This document shows positions 1 to 9,444 of a stretch of DNA of 23,074 nucleotides, in pieces. The notes beneath the pieces are model-generated. The model saw only the letters and a list, made by a program, of their open reading frames with translations. It was not told where the DNA came from and ran no database searches. The stretch comes from Hypsibius dujardini (taxonomy: Eukaryota > Tardigrada > Eutardigrada > Parachela > Hypsibiidae). Position 1 is the stretch's first letter, and the number at the start of each line of letters is the position of its first letter. Both the position numbers and the translations under genes were made by a program. The DNA is taken from positions 8,784 to 31,857 of the forward strand of contig LRSR01004789.1 in assembly GCA_001579985.1 (NCBI GenBank), given 5' to 3'.

Positions 1-24
1 GGGCTAATCTCGGCTTTACTGTAG

Positions 25-567
25 GTGTCTGCCGGCATGTGGGTCTATCTTGTACTGGTCGAGCTCCCTTACTGGGCCATGGATGCGCTGTGGTATCGTT
101 CCCGCGGCCTAACTGCAACCCGAACTTGCCTCTTCAACAGTCTGACCAATCAAGTCTACAGCACCGCGACGAACCTACTAATCTTCACCCTTCCCGTGCT
201 GCTAGTTCCCGTGTCCTTCGTCACGGTGGTGGTCGCGAAGGTCGTCCGTGCGCACCGTCGACCCTCTCGTCCGCCGACGAATGCGATCGCGGTCGCCAAT
301 TTGTCTGGAGGCTCCGCGGCGGCTCGACCGAACCGATCGAACAAGTTCCTCCTGTTGACCCTGCTGACGGTCAGCGTGACCGTCTGTTCCATGCCAAGGA
401 CGATCTATTTTCTCGTGCGACAGATCCGACCGACCTTCTCGGTGCCCATTTACCTGGCGGTGGGCAATGCCCAGCCGGCAGCCCACGCGGTGGTCGATCC
501 GATCTTGCTGAGCTTAGCGGTGGACCGATTTCGGACGGTATTGCAGCAGTTACTACACCGAAGTTGA
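25..567 (+). CDS. Rhodopsin-like (class A) GPCR, C-terminal exon (partial)
   Basis: Last exon of a seven-transmembrane receptor that would signal through G proteins at the plasma membrane. A splice acceptor (ctttactgtag) ends at 24, so the exon probably opens at 25 and the GTG there is not a start codon. Visible parts in order are TM4 (about residues 4-24), extracellular loop 2 with its Cys (TCLFNS), TM5 (about 50-75), a basic third intracellular loop rich in R, P and S, TM6 with CSMP at the CWxP position, a short loop 3, and TM7 ending DPILL followed by a FRTVL helix-8 start. The stop is TGA at 565-567. The toggle Trp is Met here and the NPxxY Tyr is Leu, so micro-switch residues are unusual. 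The cytoplasmic tail is very short. TM1-TM3 and the DRY motif lie left of the window, so the ligand class cannot be told. Confidence 0.75.
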   Translation: MSAGMWVYLVLVELPYWAMDALWYRSRGLTATRTCLFNSLTNQVYSTATNLLIFTLPVLLVPVSFVTVVVAKVVRAHRRPSRPPTNAIAVANLSGGSAAARPNRSNKFLLLTLLTVSVTVCSMPRTIYFLVRQIRPTFSVPIYLAVGNAQPAAHAVVDPILLSLAVDRFRTVLQQLLHRS

Positions 568-966
568 CAGACACACGCACACAAACTGTTTCATGCACTA
601 ATTTGCCAGCCAAATTGCGCAGCGTCTAGATGAAATATTGCAATATTTTTTTAATCCTTAATTAGTTCAACTGCCATATCTACTATTTTCTTCTGTTCAA
701 TGTTACGTATCCTGTGTATGTAATCACGTAGGCAATATTTCGCAATGCTACTCCACATGATGTGCTACTTCGGTATACTTCAGTACCTTCTCTTGTTCTT
801 GTCTAATTTATTAGAACTATTTTCACCGTTCCTGCTGACAGCCGCTATATACCCACTTGCTTGTAATGCATATGAGCCCAAGTTAAAGCTACCCTTTAAG
901 CTTTGGCCCAGCAAAATAGGGGGTCCGAATTCCAGCCAATTCCAGCCAACGCGTGGTCGAGATGCG
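568..966. other. Spacer without recognisable gene
   Basis: AT-rich spacer after the GPCR stop codon, presumably holding its 3' UTR. No AATAAA signal, RNA gene or conserved coding segment was seen. It contains no exon that could supply the missing N-terminal half of the TEP gene that begins at 1519. Confidence 0.5.
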
Positions 967-1404
967 AAATGTCATTAGTTTCTATTTATGGCCATACGTT
1001 ATGTCGGTGGACGAAATGTCCTCCGAAACCGTTTGTCTAGTACCATTTGTCGGGATACCAAATGTCCAGGTGCCAAATGTCATTAATTTCTATATATGGC
1101 CATACATTATGTCGGTGGACGAAATGTCCTCCGAGACCGTTTGTCTAGTACCATTTGTCGGGATACCAAATGTCCAGGTGTCAAATGTCACTAGTTTCTA
1201 TATATGGTCATACGTTATGTCGGTGGACGAAATGTCATCAATACCGTTTGTCTAGTACCATTTGTCGGGATACCAAATGTCCAGGTGCCAAATGTCACTA
1301 GTTTCTATATATGGCCATACGTTATGTCGGTGGACGAAATGTCCTCCGATACCGTTTGTCTAGTATCATTTGTCGGAATACCAAATGTCCAGGTGCCAAA
1401 TGTC
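967..1404. repeat. 107-108 bp tandem repeat, four units
   Basis: The phrase aaatgtc followed by attag/cactag recurs at 967, 1075, 1183, 1290 and 1398, giving periods of 108, 108, 107 and 108 bp. Each unit carries the short phrases ggacgaaatgtcctccg, catttgtcgggatacc and caaatgtccagg. The pair catttg / caaatg forms a small inverted repeat within each unit. Since 108 is divisible by 3 the array stays open in one frame (about 36 residues per unit), but the 107-bp unit shifts the frame, which argues against coding. It reads as a minisatellite or a tandem fragment of a mobile element. Confidence 0.9.
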
Positions 1405-1518
1405 GGGGCGCTCTCGATGCATTCTATATCACCACAAAATTAACCCAGGATCAGAGCCGAGATTTATTACAATGAAAATGAACGATTGCCCGAAACAGTC
1501 AAAATTTCGATGTTTCAG

Positions 1519-3468
1519 TTACCGGTTCCCGAACGACCGGCGCATTACGTCTTCACGGTCGTCAGCATGAGCGAGACCACCGGCCTCGGGGTCCTCGACT
1601 ACGACGTCGTCTTCGACAGCGTCCGGCCCTTCCACATGATGGTCGAGACGGCCGACACCGTCCACCAGGGCGAGCAGTTCGGCGTGCGTTGCGCCCTCTT
1701 CAACTACTACCACCAAGAGATGGAGATCCTCCTGATATTGCACGGCTCACCGGACTACCGCTTCGTCGAGGTCGGTCCGTTCGGTCAGACGCAGTCCTAC
1801 ACCGCCCGGACGGTCGGCGGGACCGTCCACCACACCGTCTGGCTGGAGGGTCAGGCCACGACGGTGGTGTACATGCCGGTGGTGCCGACTCGACTGGGCG
1901 ACATCACCCTCACCATCACCGCCGTCACGCAGATCGAGGAGACCCTGCAGACCCGCAACGTCACCGTCATCCCGGACGGGGTGAAGATGACCTTTCACAC
2001 CTCCATTCCGATTGACCTGACGAATAAAGGCACGCTGTTGAAGCTGATGGATATTTCCGTGACGGAGGACCCGGTGGTGCCGCGGCAGATTGAGCGGATG
2101 TTCGTGTTGGGGTCCCCGAAAGCCACCGTTTCCGCAGCCGGTAAGTATATGACCACAGCAGGAGGAGGAACGGAAGAATTTCGAATTATTTAATTTAATT
2201 TAGTTTCTTTTTTTAATTTTTTAATTTTTTTAATTTATACGGTAAATTTTTTTTGAATGTAAGAAAGTGATCTTTTGTTCTGCCATTTTTAAAAACTAAA
2301 CAAAAAATGTTAAATTAAGACATTATTACTTATTTCCGTCACGTTTCCCTGACTTGTTTTAAGTTCAAAACTAGACTTCAGATCAATTTTTTTTTGCCAT
2401 CACAACCGATCGGCATTTTTGTATTTCTTTTTTTTTCTCATGTTCATCCATTTAAAGGTGATGTGTTCGGGCCGATTCTCGAGGACGCAATCAACAGCGC
2501 CACGACGATAAACTTGCCGCATCAGGGCGGCGAAATGTCCGTCTTCAGTTTCGCACTCAACCTGTATGCCCTGGACTTTTTACGGCGCACCAATCAACTG
2601 ACGGATGATGCGACGACCAAGCTCTTCAATACAATGAACTCATGTATTCAAAACAGAGATGCAGTAGCTATCGCGCTAGCTCACCTGCGCGACAGCTTAA
2701 ATTAATTTTAGGAATTCATAAGTTGAGATTAAAGACAGACCAGTTCTTGTCATTTGCAGTCTATCAAACGATTCTAAATTATCAAGAGTTCAACGGACCC
2801 TTCCACCAGTTCATGAACGAAACGGTGGTGCCCAACAGCGTTTGGCTGACCACCCTGACTGTTCAGGTGTTCGAAGAGGCCCGGAAACTGCTGCAGTACT
2901 CGGACTGGGAGGACTACATGTACATCGATCCGCTCATCACTGAGCAGTGCATTCGTTGGATTCTGCAGCACCAGACAGCGGAGGGATCATTCTACGAAGG
3001 ACTCGTCGCCCCGTACGACCGAAAGATGTCCTACCACGTAACAATTCAAGATTTCACCTTGCGTGTTTGAATTACCATTTCCATTTGATCGCAAACGGCT
3101 CTCGTGATCCACGTTTTAGACCTGTCAACCGCGATTGGAGGCGGGACAAGGCTGCAACTGGTTGGAGGGTACGAATGCGACGATGACAGCGCAGGTCGTG
3201 ATCAGTCTCAAGGAGATTGAGACGTCGTCGGGGCATCTGGGTTCGATGACCATTCCCGCACGGACCGCGGCTGTTCGTTACCTCGAACGGGTCCTGGACT
3301 TGCTGTTCGATCCGTACGAGGTGGCTATTGTGACGTATGCGTTGACCGTCGTGGATAGTCACTTGAAGGATGCGGCGTTTGACAAATTGGATCAAATGAA
3401 ACGATCATTTGGTACCTCCTACAATTACCTTTCCGTTTAAATAATACAAATAGATAACACACACACAC

Positions 3469-3527
<59 letters not shown>

Positions 3528-6500
3528 TCATCCTAAGATGGTGTGTTTTTCTCATCAGACAGCTATATTTATTGGGGTAAAGAGCAAATCGAGCCACCGG
3601 GCTTCATTCTCCGCAACAACCTTCCGTATATGGAAGCCCATTTGCCCAACAACTACGAGTCGACCAATATCGCGGCGACCTCTTATGCGTTGATGGTGTA
3701 CAACCTCCGTCAAAGCTTTCTCACGGAGAAGATCGCTGCGTGGCTGAACACTCAGCGCTTAAAAAACTTCGGCTTCAGTAGCACACAGGTAAATCACTTC
3801 TTAATGGCTCATCCATCCTCACAACCTTATTAGACACTTCACACTCCGCACGTTCTTTTCAGGACACAATCATGGCAGCCAAAGCGCTGATGCATCATTC
3901 ATACTACTCAAACGTGCGTGAAGCCACAGACATGAACATCACCATCAAGCCGTCCAGCTCGCCAGGCTTGGAGGCAGTCCTCCACGTCACCCAGGCGACC
4001 TTGTCGAACGTCAAGACCTTCGAGGTATAGCCAACGAACAAGTCGATGCTCCAGTATGAGGCAAAGTGTGTATTTCGGCTCACCCTCCATTTGGTCGATA
4101 AATCGGCTCACTCATCGGTTTCTCTATGATAGCAGCTGCTTGATTGTTTGATTTTTAGAAATGCTATAGTATACTAGGATATAGTACAGCAAATCAAACA
4201 ATCAAGCACCTGCCCTCAAAGAGAAACCCATGAGTGAGTCGATTTATGGAGCATACGGAGGGTGAGCCGAAATACGGAGTTTGACTCATACCATTTTTCA
4301 CCCATATCTGCGGTGCATTGTTCTCTCCAATGTAGATACCGAATCCGTGGGGTCAGATCCAGGCCATTGCAAGGGGCAGCGGTTACGCCCTCCTGCAGAT
4401 GGACGTGGAGTACACGGTGGACCATTGGCGCTACATCGTCCCTCCTCCCGTGAAGGCGTTCGACGTCTACATCGATGTCATCTACACCGGAAAGAACAAC
4501 TCCATCCTCATACTTAAACCTTGTGCGCGGTATGTTTTCCACTTCCCGTTCTTTTAGCAGAGACTCCATGTTAAATCATGTCAGGAAGCAGTATTCACAG
4601 ACATGTCTGTTTAGTGATCCCATGTCAACTTTTAAAACTGACACAATTTCACAGATTTCACAAAAATTCGTTTATGTAACATTTTTCAGTTGTCACATGG
4701 AAAGGCCGAAATACCGAAGTTGTTTTGGAAGATGGTGTGATTGAAGGTTATTTATTTTTCTTAGTATTTTTTTATGATTTTAACCTTGTCCAGTTTTCAT
4801 GTTCATAGCTTGTTACTTGTGCAGTGCATTCAAAGTTCGATTATTTGCAGCGATTATCTCGCTAATTCAAACTCGCTAATCTCCCTGGTTTTGCACGCCA
4901 ATGCAACGGTGATACGAGGACACGCCCCCTGGCTTACCTGAGGCTGTGTCTCCTTCGCTAATCTCAACTCACATGGACCACTCACAAGACAGATGCACAC
5001 AATTAGTAAGCAGATAACCGAGAAAAGCAGCTCCTTGGCTGCTTTTTTCTCGCTTATCTTCAAAACCAGGGAGATTAGCGAGTTTGAATTAGCGAGATAA
5101 TCGCTGCAAATAATCGAACTTTGAATACCCTTAGTATCTGACGAAAAAAACGGGTATGGCCGTATTGTTCAGGGAATTTCGACTGTCACAGCTGTGCTGA
5201 GGTGACTTTGAGGGTCGTTGTTTGGGTTCTGGTGGGCCGTGTGGGACAACCACACATTTGATTGCTTTAGTTGTTGATTAATTTATTGGTTAAAAGAAAA
5301 ATGCACTGCACGGCTTGTACACACGTGGCCAAAATTTTGGGTGGCAGACTTTAAGCCAAAAAGAGTGGTCTGAGTTCGAGCCGAATTAAGTCACCGCGCA
5401 CACTCGCTCGTAACCACAGATGACCATGCAGCCTTAAGTCAATTGATCGATTGATTGAGCTTGTTTATTTTGGCGGAATATAGAGCAGCTTGCTCAATAT
5501 AATTTTCCGGTTGGCCGGGCATCAAACCAAAGATTCAGGAGAAAGCAGTGGCAAGTTCTAACCAAGAGTGGCTCAAACTCGGACTACCCTGATGGCTCGA
5601 ACTCGGACCACCCCGATGGCTCGAACTCTGCCACCCAAAATTGTGGCCATGTGTGTACGTCACAGGCGATAGAATTCTCATGACAAATGAATTTAATCAT
5701 ATTAACAAAGAAATTGTGAAGCAACTGCAATATGATGCAGAGGATAGCGCTCGGAAATAAAAACAACAACAAAATGCGTAAGATGTGCAGTAATGTGATC
5801 TAAATCAATCAAAGCTTGATTGACACGTTTTACCCCTACGGCCCACCAAAACCCAAACAACGACCCTCAAAGTAACGCCAACCCAGCTTTACTTCTACTT
5901 TACTCCAACCTTCCTGTAGGTGGACCCTCTTCGATGAAAGCCCACAAAGTGGAATGGCCGTGATTGAAATCGACATTCCCTCCGGCTACATAGTTCATCA
6001 GGTAAGATGGATGACCAAAGTTCTTCATCCTCCTTGGTGCTACTGTACAATCCCGATCTCAAGGGTCGATTTGAAACCGAAATCATCATTTCAATCAAGC
6101 AAGGTAGCATAGCCTGTCAGGCAAAAACCAACGGACCAATCACAGACAAGTGAACGGAATTGAACGATTCGCTCAAGCTTGATGTGAATCAGCGGGGTGG
6201 GACATAATCGAGCCTTGAGATCGGGAGCGTACAGTACCGTAATCCCCCGATTTCAAGGGACAGTTAAGCCCCACCCCCCAGTCATCGGTTGACTGTTCAA
6301 TCGGATTCACTGTGTCGTGATTGGTTGAAATTTAAGCGCAACTTGGCAGCGATTGATTGATTGATTACGCGGACTTTCTTGACGCTCACATTGGATCAGT
6401 TGATTGATTGATTGTAGGTAAACAATAGCAAGCGGTGAGGAACAGATAGGATCCGGGGTGGATCAAATTAACTGGTAGGGCAGAAAAGAGTCCCTTGAGA

Positions 6501-8604
6501 TCGGGAGATTCCGGTATGTTTATTTATCTTCACATAAATTGGCTTGTCCCTCGATTCAGCCTGACCTGGAAGAATACTGCGGTCAGCAGACTAACCACCT
6601 CTTACGCTACGCGGAATTCTACGACGGAAAAGTTTCCTTCTTCTTGGACTACGTATGTATTTTGCCTGGCTTTAACCGGAATAAGTAGATCATTTTTACA
6701 TCACCGGAAAATTCGGACAAAGTTTTATTTGGCGATATTTGAAAGTTGGGAAAACAAATGTTGGCGAAATAATTTTTTTTTATTGTTAAATTAGGTTTAA
6801 ATGAAAATTATATTTTGAAATATTTCTGAATTCGACCGTTGAAAACTTCCCCAAGTGAGGTCAGTGGGCGGAGCTATAGACTAAAACTGGAAAATATCGG
6901 CCCTTTTTGACAGATACCCAGAGCTCCGCCCCCTTATTTTCTAAAAATATTTCTATAAATGCCGATCGACTCGAAATTAAATTTGGAATGGAACTGTGTC
7001 AAAATAAAATTCTTTTAAATTAATTCTAAAAACCACCATTTTTAAAGGGAAAATGAAAGAAACTGATAAATTTTCCTGTATTTTTCCAATTTAAAAATAT
7101 CCCCAAAAAAACCTTTTTTTTTACTTTACCGGCGAAATATATTTTTATATTCATCACTGAAGTGGGTATAATTAAAGAAAATAGTTCGAAGCGATTCTGA
7201 ATTCGGCACTTGAATAATGCCCCAAGTTAGTTTACTTTCGCCCGCCAATCCTGGCCAGAAAAACAAATATTAGCTCTTACCGGTACGAGGTGAAATCTGT
7301 ATTTCGGCTCACCCTCCATTTGGTCGTTAAATTGCTCACGCATGGGTTTCTCTTTGATGAAAGGTGCTTGATTGTTTGATTTGCTGTACTATATCCTAGT
7401 ATACTATAGTACTTTTGGAAATCAAACAATCAAGTACCTGCCACCATGAAAGAGCAAACCCACGAGTGAGATAATTTATCGACCAAATGGAGGGTGAGCC
7501 GAAATACAGACTTCTCCTCATACGAATAAGTTTTGCAGCTGGACGGTGGACTTACGTGCGTTGAGGTGTTGGCTACGCGATGGTACCCTGTAGCCAATCA
7601 GACCCGATGGTTAACCTTGAAAGTGTTCGATTTCTACGCACCCGGTAAGCTACCGTGATCTCTCCCGATCTCAAGTGACACGTTTTTGCCCTACCAGTTA
7701 ATTTGATCCACCCCGGATCTTATCTGTTCATCACCGTTTGCTATTAGTGACCTACAATCAATCAATCAATCAACTGATTCAATCTGTGCGTCAAGAAATT
7801 CCGCTTAATCAATCAATCACTGCCAATTTGCTCTTAAATTTCGACCAATCACGACACAGTGAATCCGATTGAACAGTCAACCGATGATTGGAGGGGGTGG
7901 GGCTTAACTGTCTCTTGAGATGGGAAGATTACGGTAATGAAGTACAGCTGCGCTGAGGTTTCTTTGAGAATCGTTGTTTGGGTTTTGGTGAGCCGTAGGG
8001 GTAAAACGTGTCAATCAAGCTTTGATTGATTGAGGTCACATTACTGCACATCTTAAGCATTTTGTAGTTATTTTTATTTCCGAGCGCTATCCTTTGCATT
8101 ATATTGCAGTTTCTTCACGATTTCTTTGTTAATATGATTGAATTCATTTGTCATGAGCAATCAATCACCTGTGAAAGCCGCGAAAGGCAAGCGCAGTACA
8201 TTTGCTGTTAGCCAATAAACCAATCAACAACAAAAGAAATCAAATGTGTGGTTGTCCCATACGGCCCACCAGAACCCAAAGAACGACCCTCAGAGTAACC
8301 TCAACACAGCTGTAAATACTATTTTTGTCGTGCACCGGCGAAACATAAAAATGTGTTTTATTTATTTTCTCCGCCAAAAACAGAAAGATTTAACACGACG
8401 ATGTACGAAGCGACGCCGTTGTACGCGCAGAATATCTGTCACGTCTGCGGCTCCTTCCAGTGTCCCTACTGTCCAAGCTACAATACGGCCACCTCACGAC
8501 GATCGACGCTTAAACTCGACACAATTATCTATTTGTTGTTTTTTCTTCACCTCCGCTGGGTATTTTACTATCGAAAAACCACAGCAGTATTCGATTTTGC
8601 ATGA
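1519..8604 (+). CDS. Thioester-containing / alpha-2-macroglobulin family protein, C-terminal half, thioester motif lost
   Basis: Eleven exons join in one frame: 1519-2140, 2458-2643, 2760-3037, 3168-3411, 3559-3788, 3863-4024, 4336-4529, 5920-6001, 6560-6652, 7539-7644 and 8384-8604. They total 2418 nt, or 805 residues plus stop. Family members are secreted or membrane-held proteins of innate immunity, protease trapping or, for insect Mcr, epithelial junctions. Residues 1-207 match the A2M (MG8) domain, opening LPVPERP and TTGLGVL. From 208 comes the helical thioester domain (VWLTTLTVQVFEEA, later FGFSSTQ), followed by CUB-like and receptor-binding segments (FDVYIDVIYTG, CVEVLATRWYPV). At 228-234 the usual PxGCGEQ reads PHQGGEM, so both Cys and Gln are gone. 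The tail has a CxxC-x4-CxxC cluster (751-762) and a hydrophobic stretch near 779-795. The N-terminal macroglobulin domains are not visible upstream. The acceptor of exon 4 is weak; the others are good. Confidence 0.85.
3457..3528. repeat. (CA)n then (ACAG)n microsatellite in TEP intron 4
   Basis: A short CA run passes into about 14 perfect ACAG units inside the 147-bp intron between 3411 and 3559. The array takes up half of the intron and ends about 30 bp before the acceptor. Confidence 0.95.
4055..4290. mobile_element. MITE family A, copy 1 (intron 6 of the TEP gene)
   Basis: This inverted-repeat element has arms of roughly 100 bp. The left arm has tatttcggctcaccctcc and the right arm ends gagggtgagccgaaata. 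TA dinucleotides sit at both ends (4055-4056, 4289-4290), as expected of a Tc1/mariner-type target site. The centre contains a ctatagtatactaggatatag stretch flanked by gattgtttgattt / aaatcaaacaatc. It fills nearly the whole 311-bp intron, leaving 30 bp after the donor and 45 bp before exon 7. A second copy in opposite orientation lies at 7284-7522. Confidence 0.85.
4821..5131. mobile_element. MITE family B, copy 1 (intron 7 of the TEP gene)
   Basis: About 70 bp of terminal inverted repeat reads ttcaaagttcgattatttgc at the left and gcaaataatcgaactttgaa at the right, each joined to an arm containing ctcgctaatctccctgg. The right end closes with taccctta. The left end is decayed (gcagtgcattc where copy 2 has taagggtattc), so its boundary is approximate. 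A second, better preserved copy in inverse orientation is at 21936-22256. Confidence 0.85.
5186..5891. mobile_element. MITE family D, copy 1, interrupted by a family E element
   Basis: The terminal inverted repeat reads cacagctgtgctgagg and tttgagggtcgttgtttggg at the left, with its complement cccaaacaacgaccctcaaa at the right. Without the 340-bp insertion at 5318-5657 the element would be about 366 bp, like intact copy 2 at 7943-8314. The two copies are inverted relative to each other. The right end lies about 28 bp upstream of TEP exon 8. Confidence 0.8.
5318..5657. mobile_element. MITE family E, nested in family D
   Basis: It begins tacacacgtggccaaaattt and ends with the near-complement aaaattgtggccatgtgtgta. 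The arms extend into gggtggcagact / ctctgccaccc. TA is present at both ends. The interior has repeated ggctcgaactcgga phrases. The flanking DNA on each side aligns continuously with family D copy 2, so this element landed inside an existing family D copy. Confidence 0.8.
6041..6236. mobile_element. MITE family C-prime (TEP intron 8)
   Basis: A 196-bp element starts tactgtacaatcccgatctc and ends gagatcgggagcgtacagta. Its termini resemble family C but its interior differs. Its last TA is shared with the first TA of the family C copy that follows directly at 6235. Confidence 0.75.
6235..6516. mobile_element. MITE family C, copy 1 (TEP intron 8)
   Basis: The termini taccgtaatcccccgatttc and gagatcgggagattccggta are inverted repeats closing with TA. 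The interior includes a gattgattgattg run and aatcggattcactgtgtcgtg. An inverted copy lies at 7651-7936. Together with the family C-prime element it makes up most of the 558-bp intron 8. Confidence 0.85.
7284..7522. mobile_element. MITE family A, copy 2 (TEP intron 9)
   Basis: It has the same long arms as the copy at 4055-4290 (tatttcggctcaccctcc / ggagggtgagccgaaata), with the centre inverted relative to that copy. Its right end lies 16 bp upstream of TEP exon 10, so the branch-point and pyrimidine region used by that exon must overlap element sequence. Confidence 0.85.
7651..7936. mobile_element. MITE family C, copy 2 (TEP intron 10)
   Basis: Inverted copy of 6235-6516, starting taccgtgatctctcccgatc and ending cttgagatgggaagattacggta. 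It begins directly after the six donor bases gtaagc (7645-7650) of exon 10. Confidence 0.85.
7943..8314. mobile_element. MITE family D, copy 2 (TEP intron 10), intact
   Basis: It starts tacagctgcgctgagg and ends cctcaacacagctgta, with arms extending through cgttgtttgggtt / aacccaaagaacg. It follows family C copy 2 after only six bases. It is the reference for recognising the interrupted copy at 5186-5891. Confidence 0.85.
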
Positions 8605-8980
8605 AACACTTGGTGTCTTCATCGCTTGATCGCTTGATTGTTTAACTGCTTGATTGTTTAAGTGCTTGATTGCTTGATTATTGACAGCGAGATTCCTTGA
8701 TTGCTTGATTATTGACAGTCAGATTGCTTGATTGCTTGATTGCTTGACTGCTTGATTTCTTGACTGCTTAACTGCTTGATTGCTTGATTGCTTTAAAAAA
8801 TATACACACAATTTTGAAATTGCGAACAAAGTTGCGAGATTGGGGAATGTGAGAGTTTCCTTTGCAGCAACACAATCAGGCATTGTTTTGCCCGATTTTA
8901 GGTATGATGAGGCGTAACTGTGGCGTAAACGTCAGACACTCAATTAATGGTGCGAATTTTGAGGGCAACTGATCGATCGG
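8605..8980. repeat. GCTTGATT-type low-complexity array and tail-to-tail spacer
   Basis: From about 8621 to 8795 the sequence is an imperfect array of gcttgattg/gcttgactg octamers and nonamers. It follows the TEP stop at 8604, so it may lie in the TEP 3' UTR or just beyond. The rest, up to the stop codon of the minus-strand gene at 8981, holds no recognisable gene. No clear AATAAA was seen for either converging gene. Confidence 0.7.
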
Positions 8981-9407
8981 TCAGCACGCCTGGTAAGGAT
9001 ATTGCGAGGCCAATGCGTCGAGCGTGCCGTCTTCCACAAACTGTTGCAGAGCTCGGTTGAGAATGTCCCGTAAAGGAGAACCTGCAAGGGGGACAACGGT
9101 AGAGAAGGTTTTGCGGCAGACTGATATGAGCAAAATGGTGGAAATTAAGTACCTTTTTGAACAGCAAGAGCGCAGTACCGGATCCCAAGGACGTCGTCGG
9201 AGCCACCCAGTTTGTCGGGATGTTGGTCACGTAGATCATCCCGGAACGGCTGATCAACGACGTAGGCAAAATTCCCGGTTAAGACCTTCGCTGCAGCGGC
9301 AGAATCGTTTGCAGGCAGCGAATCGGGAGCTCCAGCGATAATGTTGGCGCATATGGCTTAATCTTTTGCAAGTTTAGATTATAATTATAATTAATTATTA
9401 TTATTAT

Positions 9408-9444
<37 letters not shown>

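Noticed and set aside
39-629. 196-codon open frame overlapping the GPCR exon
   Set aside because: It is a shadow frame of GC-rich coding sequence. The frame 25-567 carries the TM segments and receptor motifs.
4821-5131. Long hairpin considered as a noncoding RNA or pre-miRNA
   Set aside because: The arms are far longer than a pre-miRNA stem, a second copy with TA borders exists at 21936-22256, and the structure is that of a MITE.
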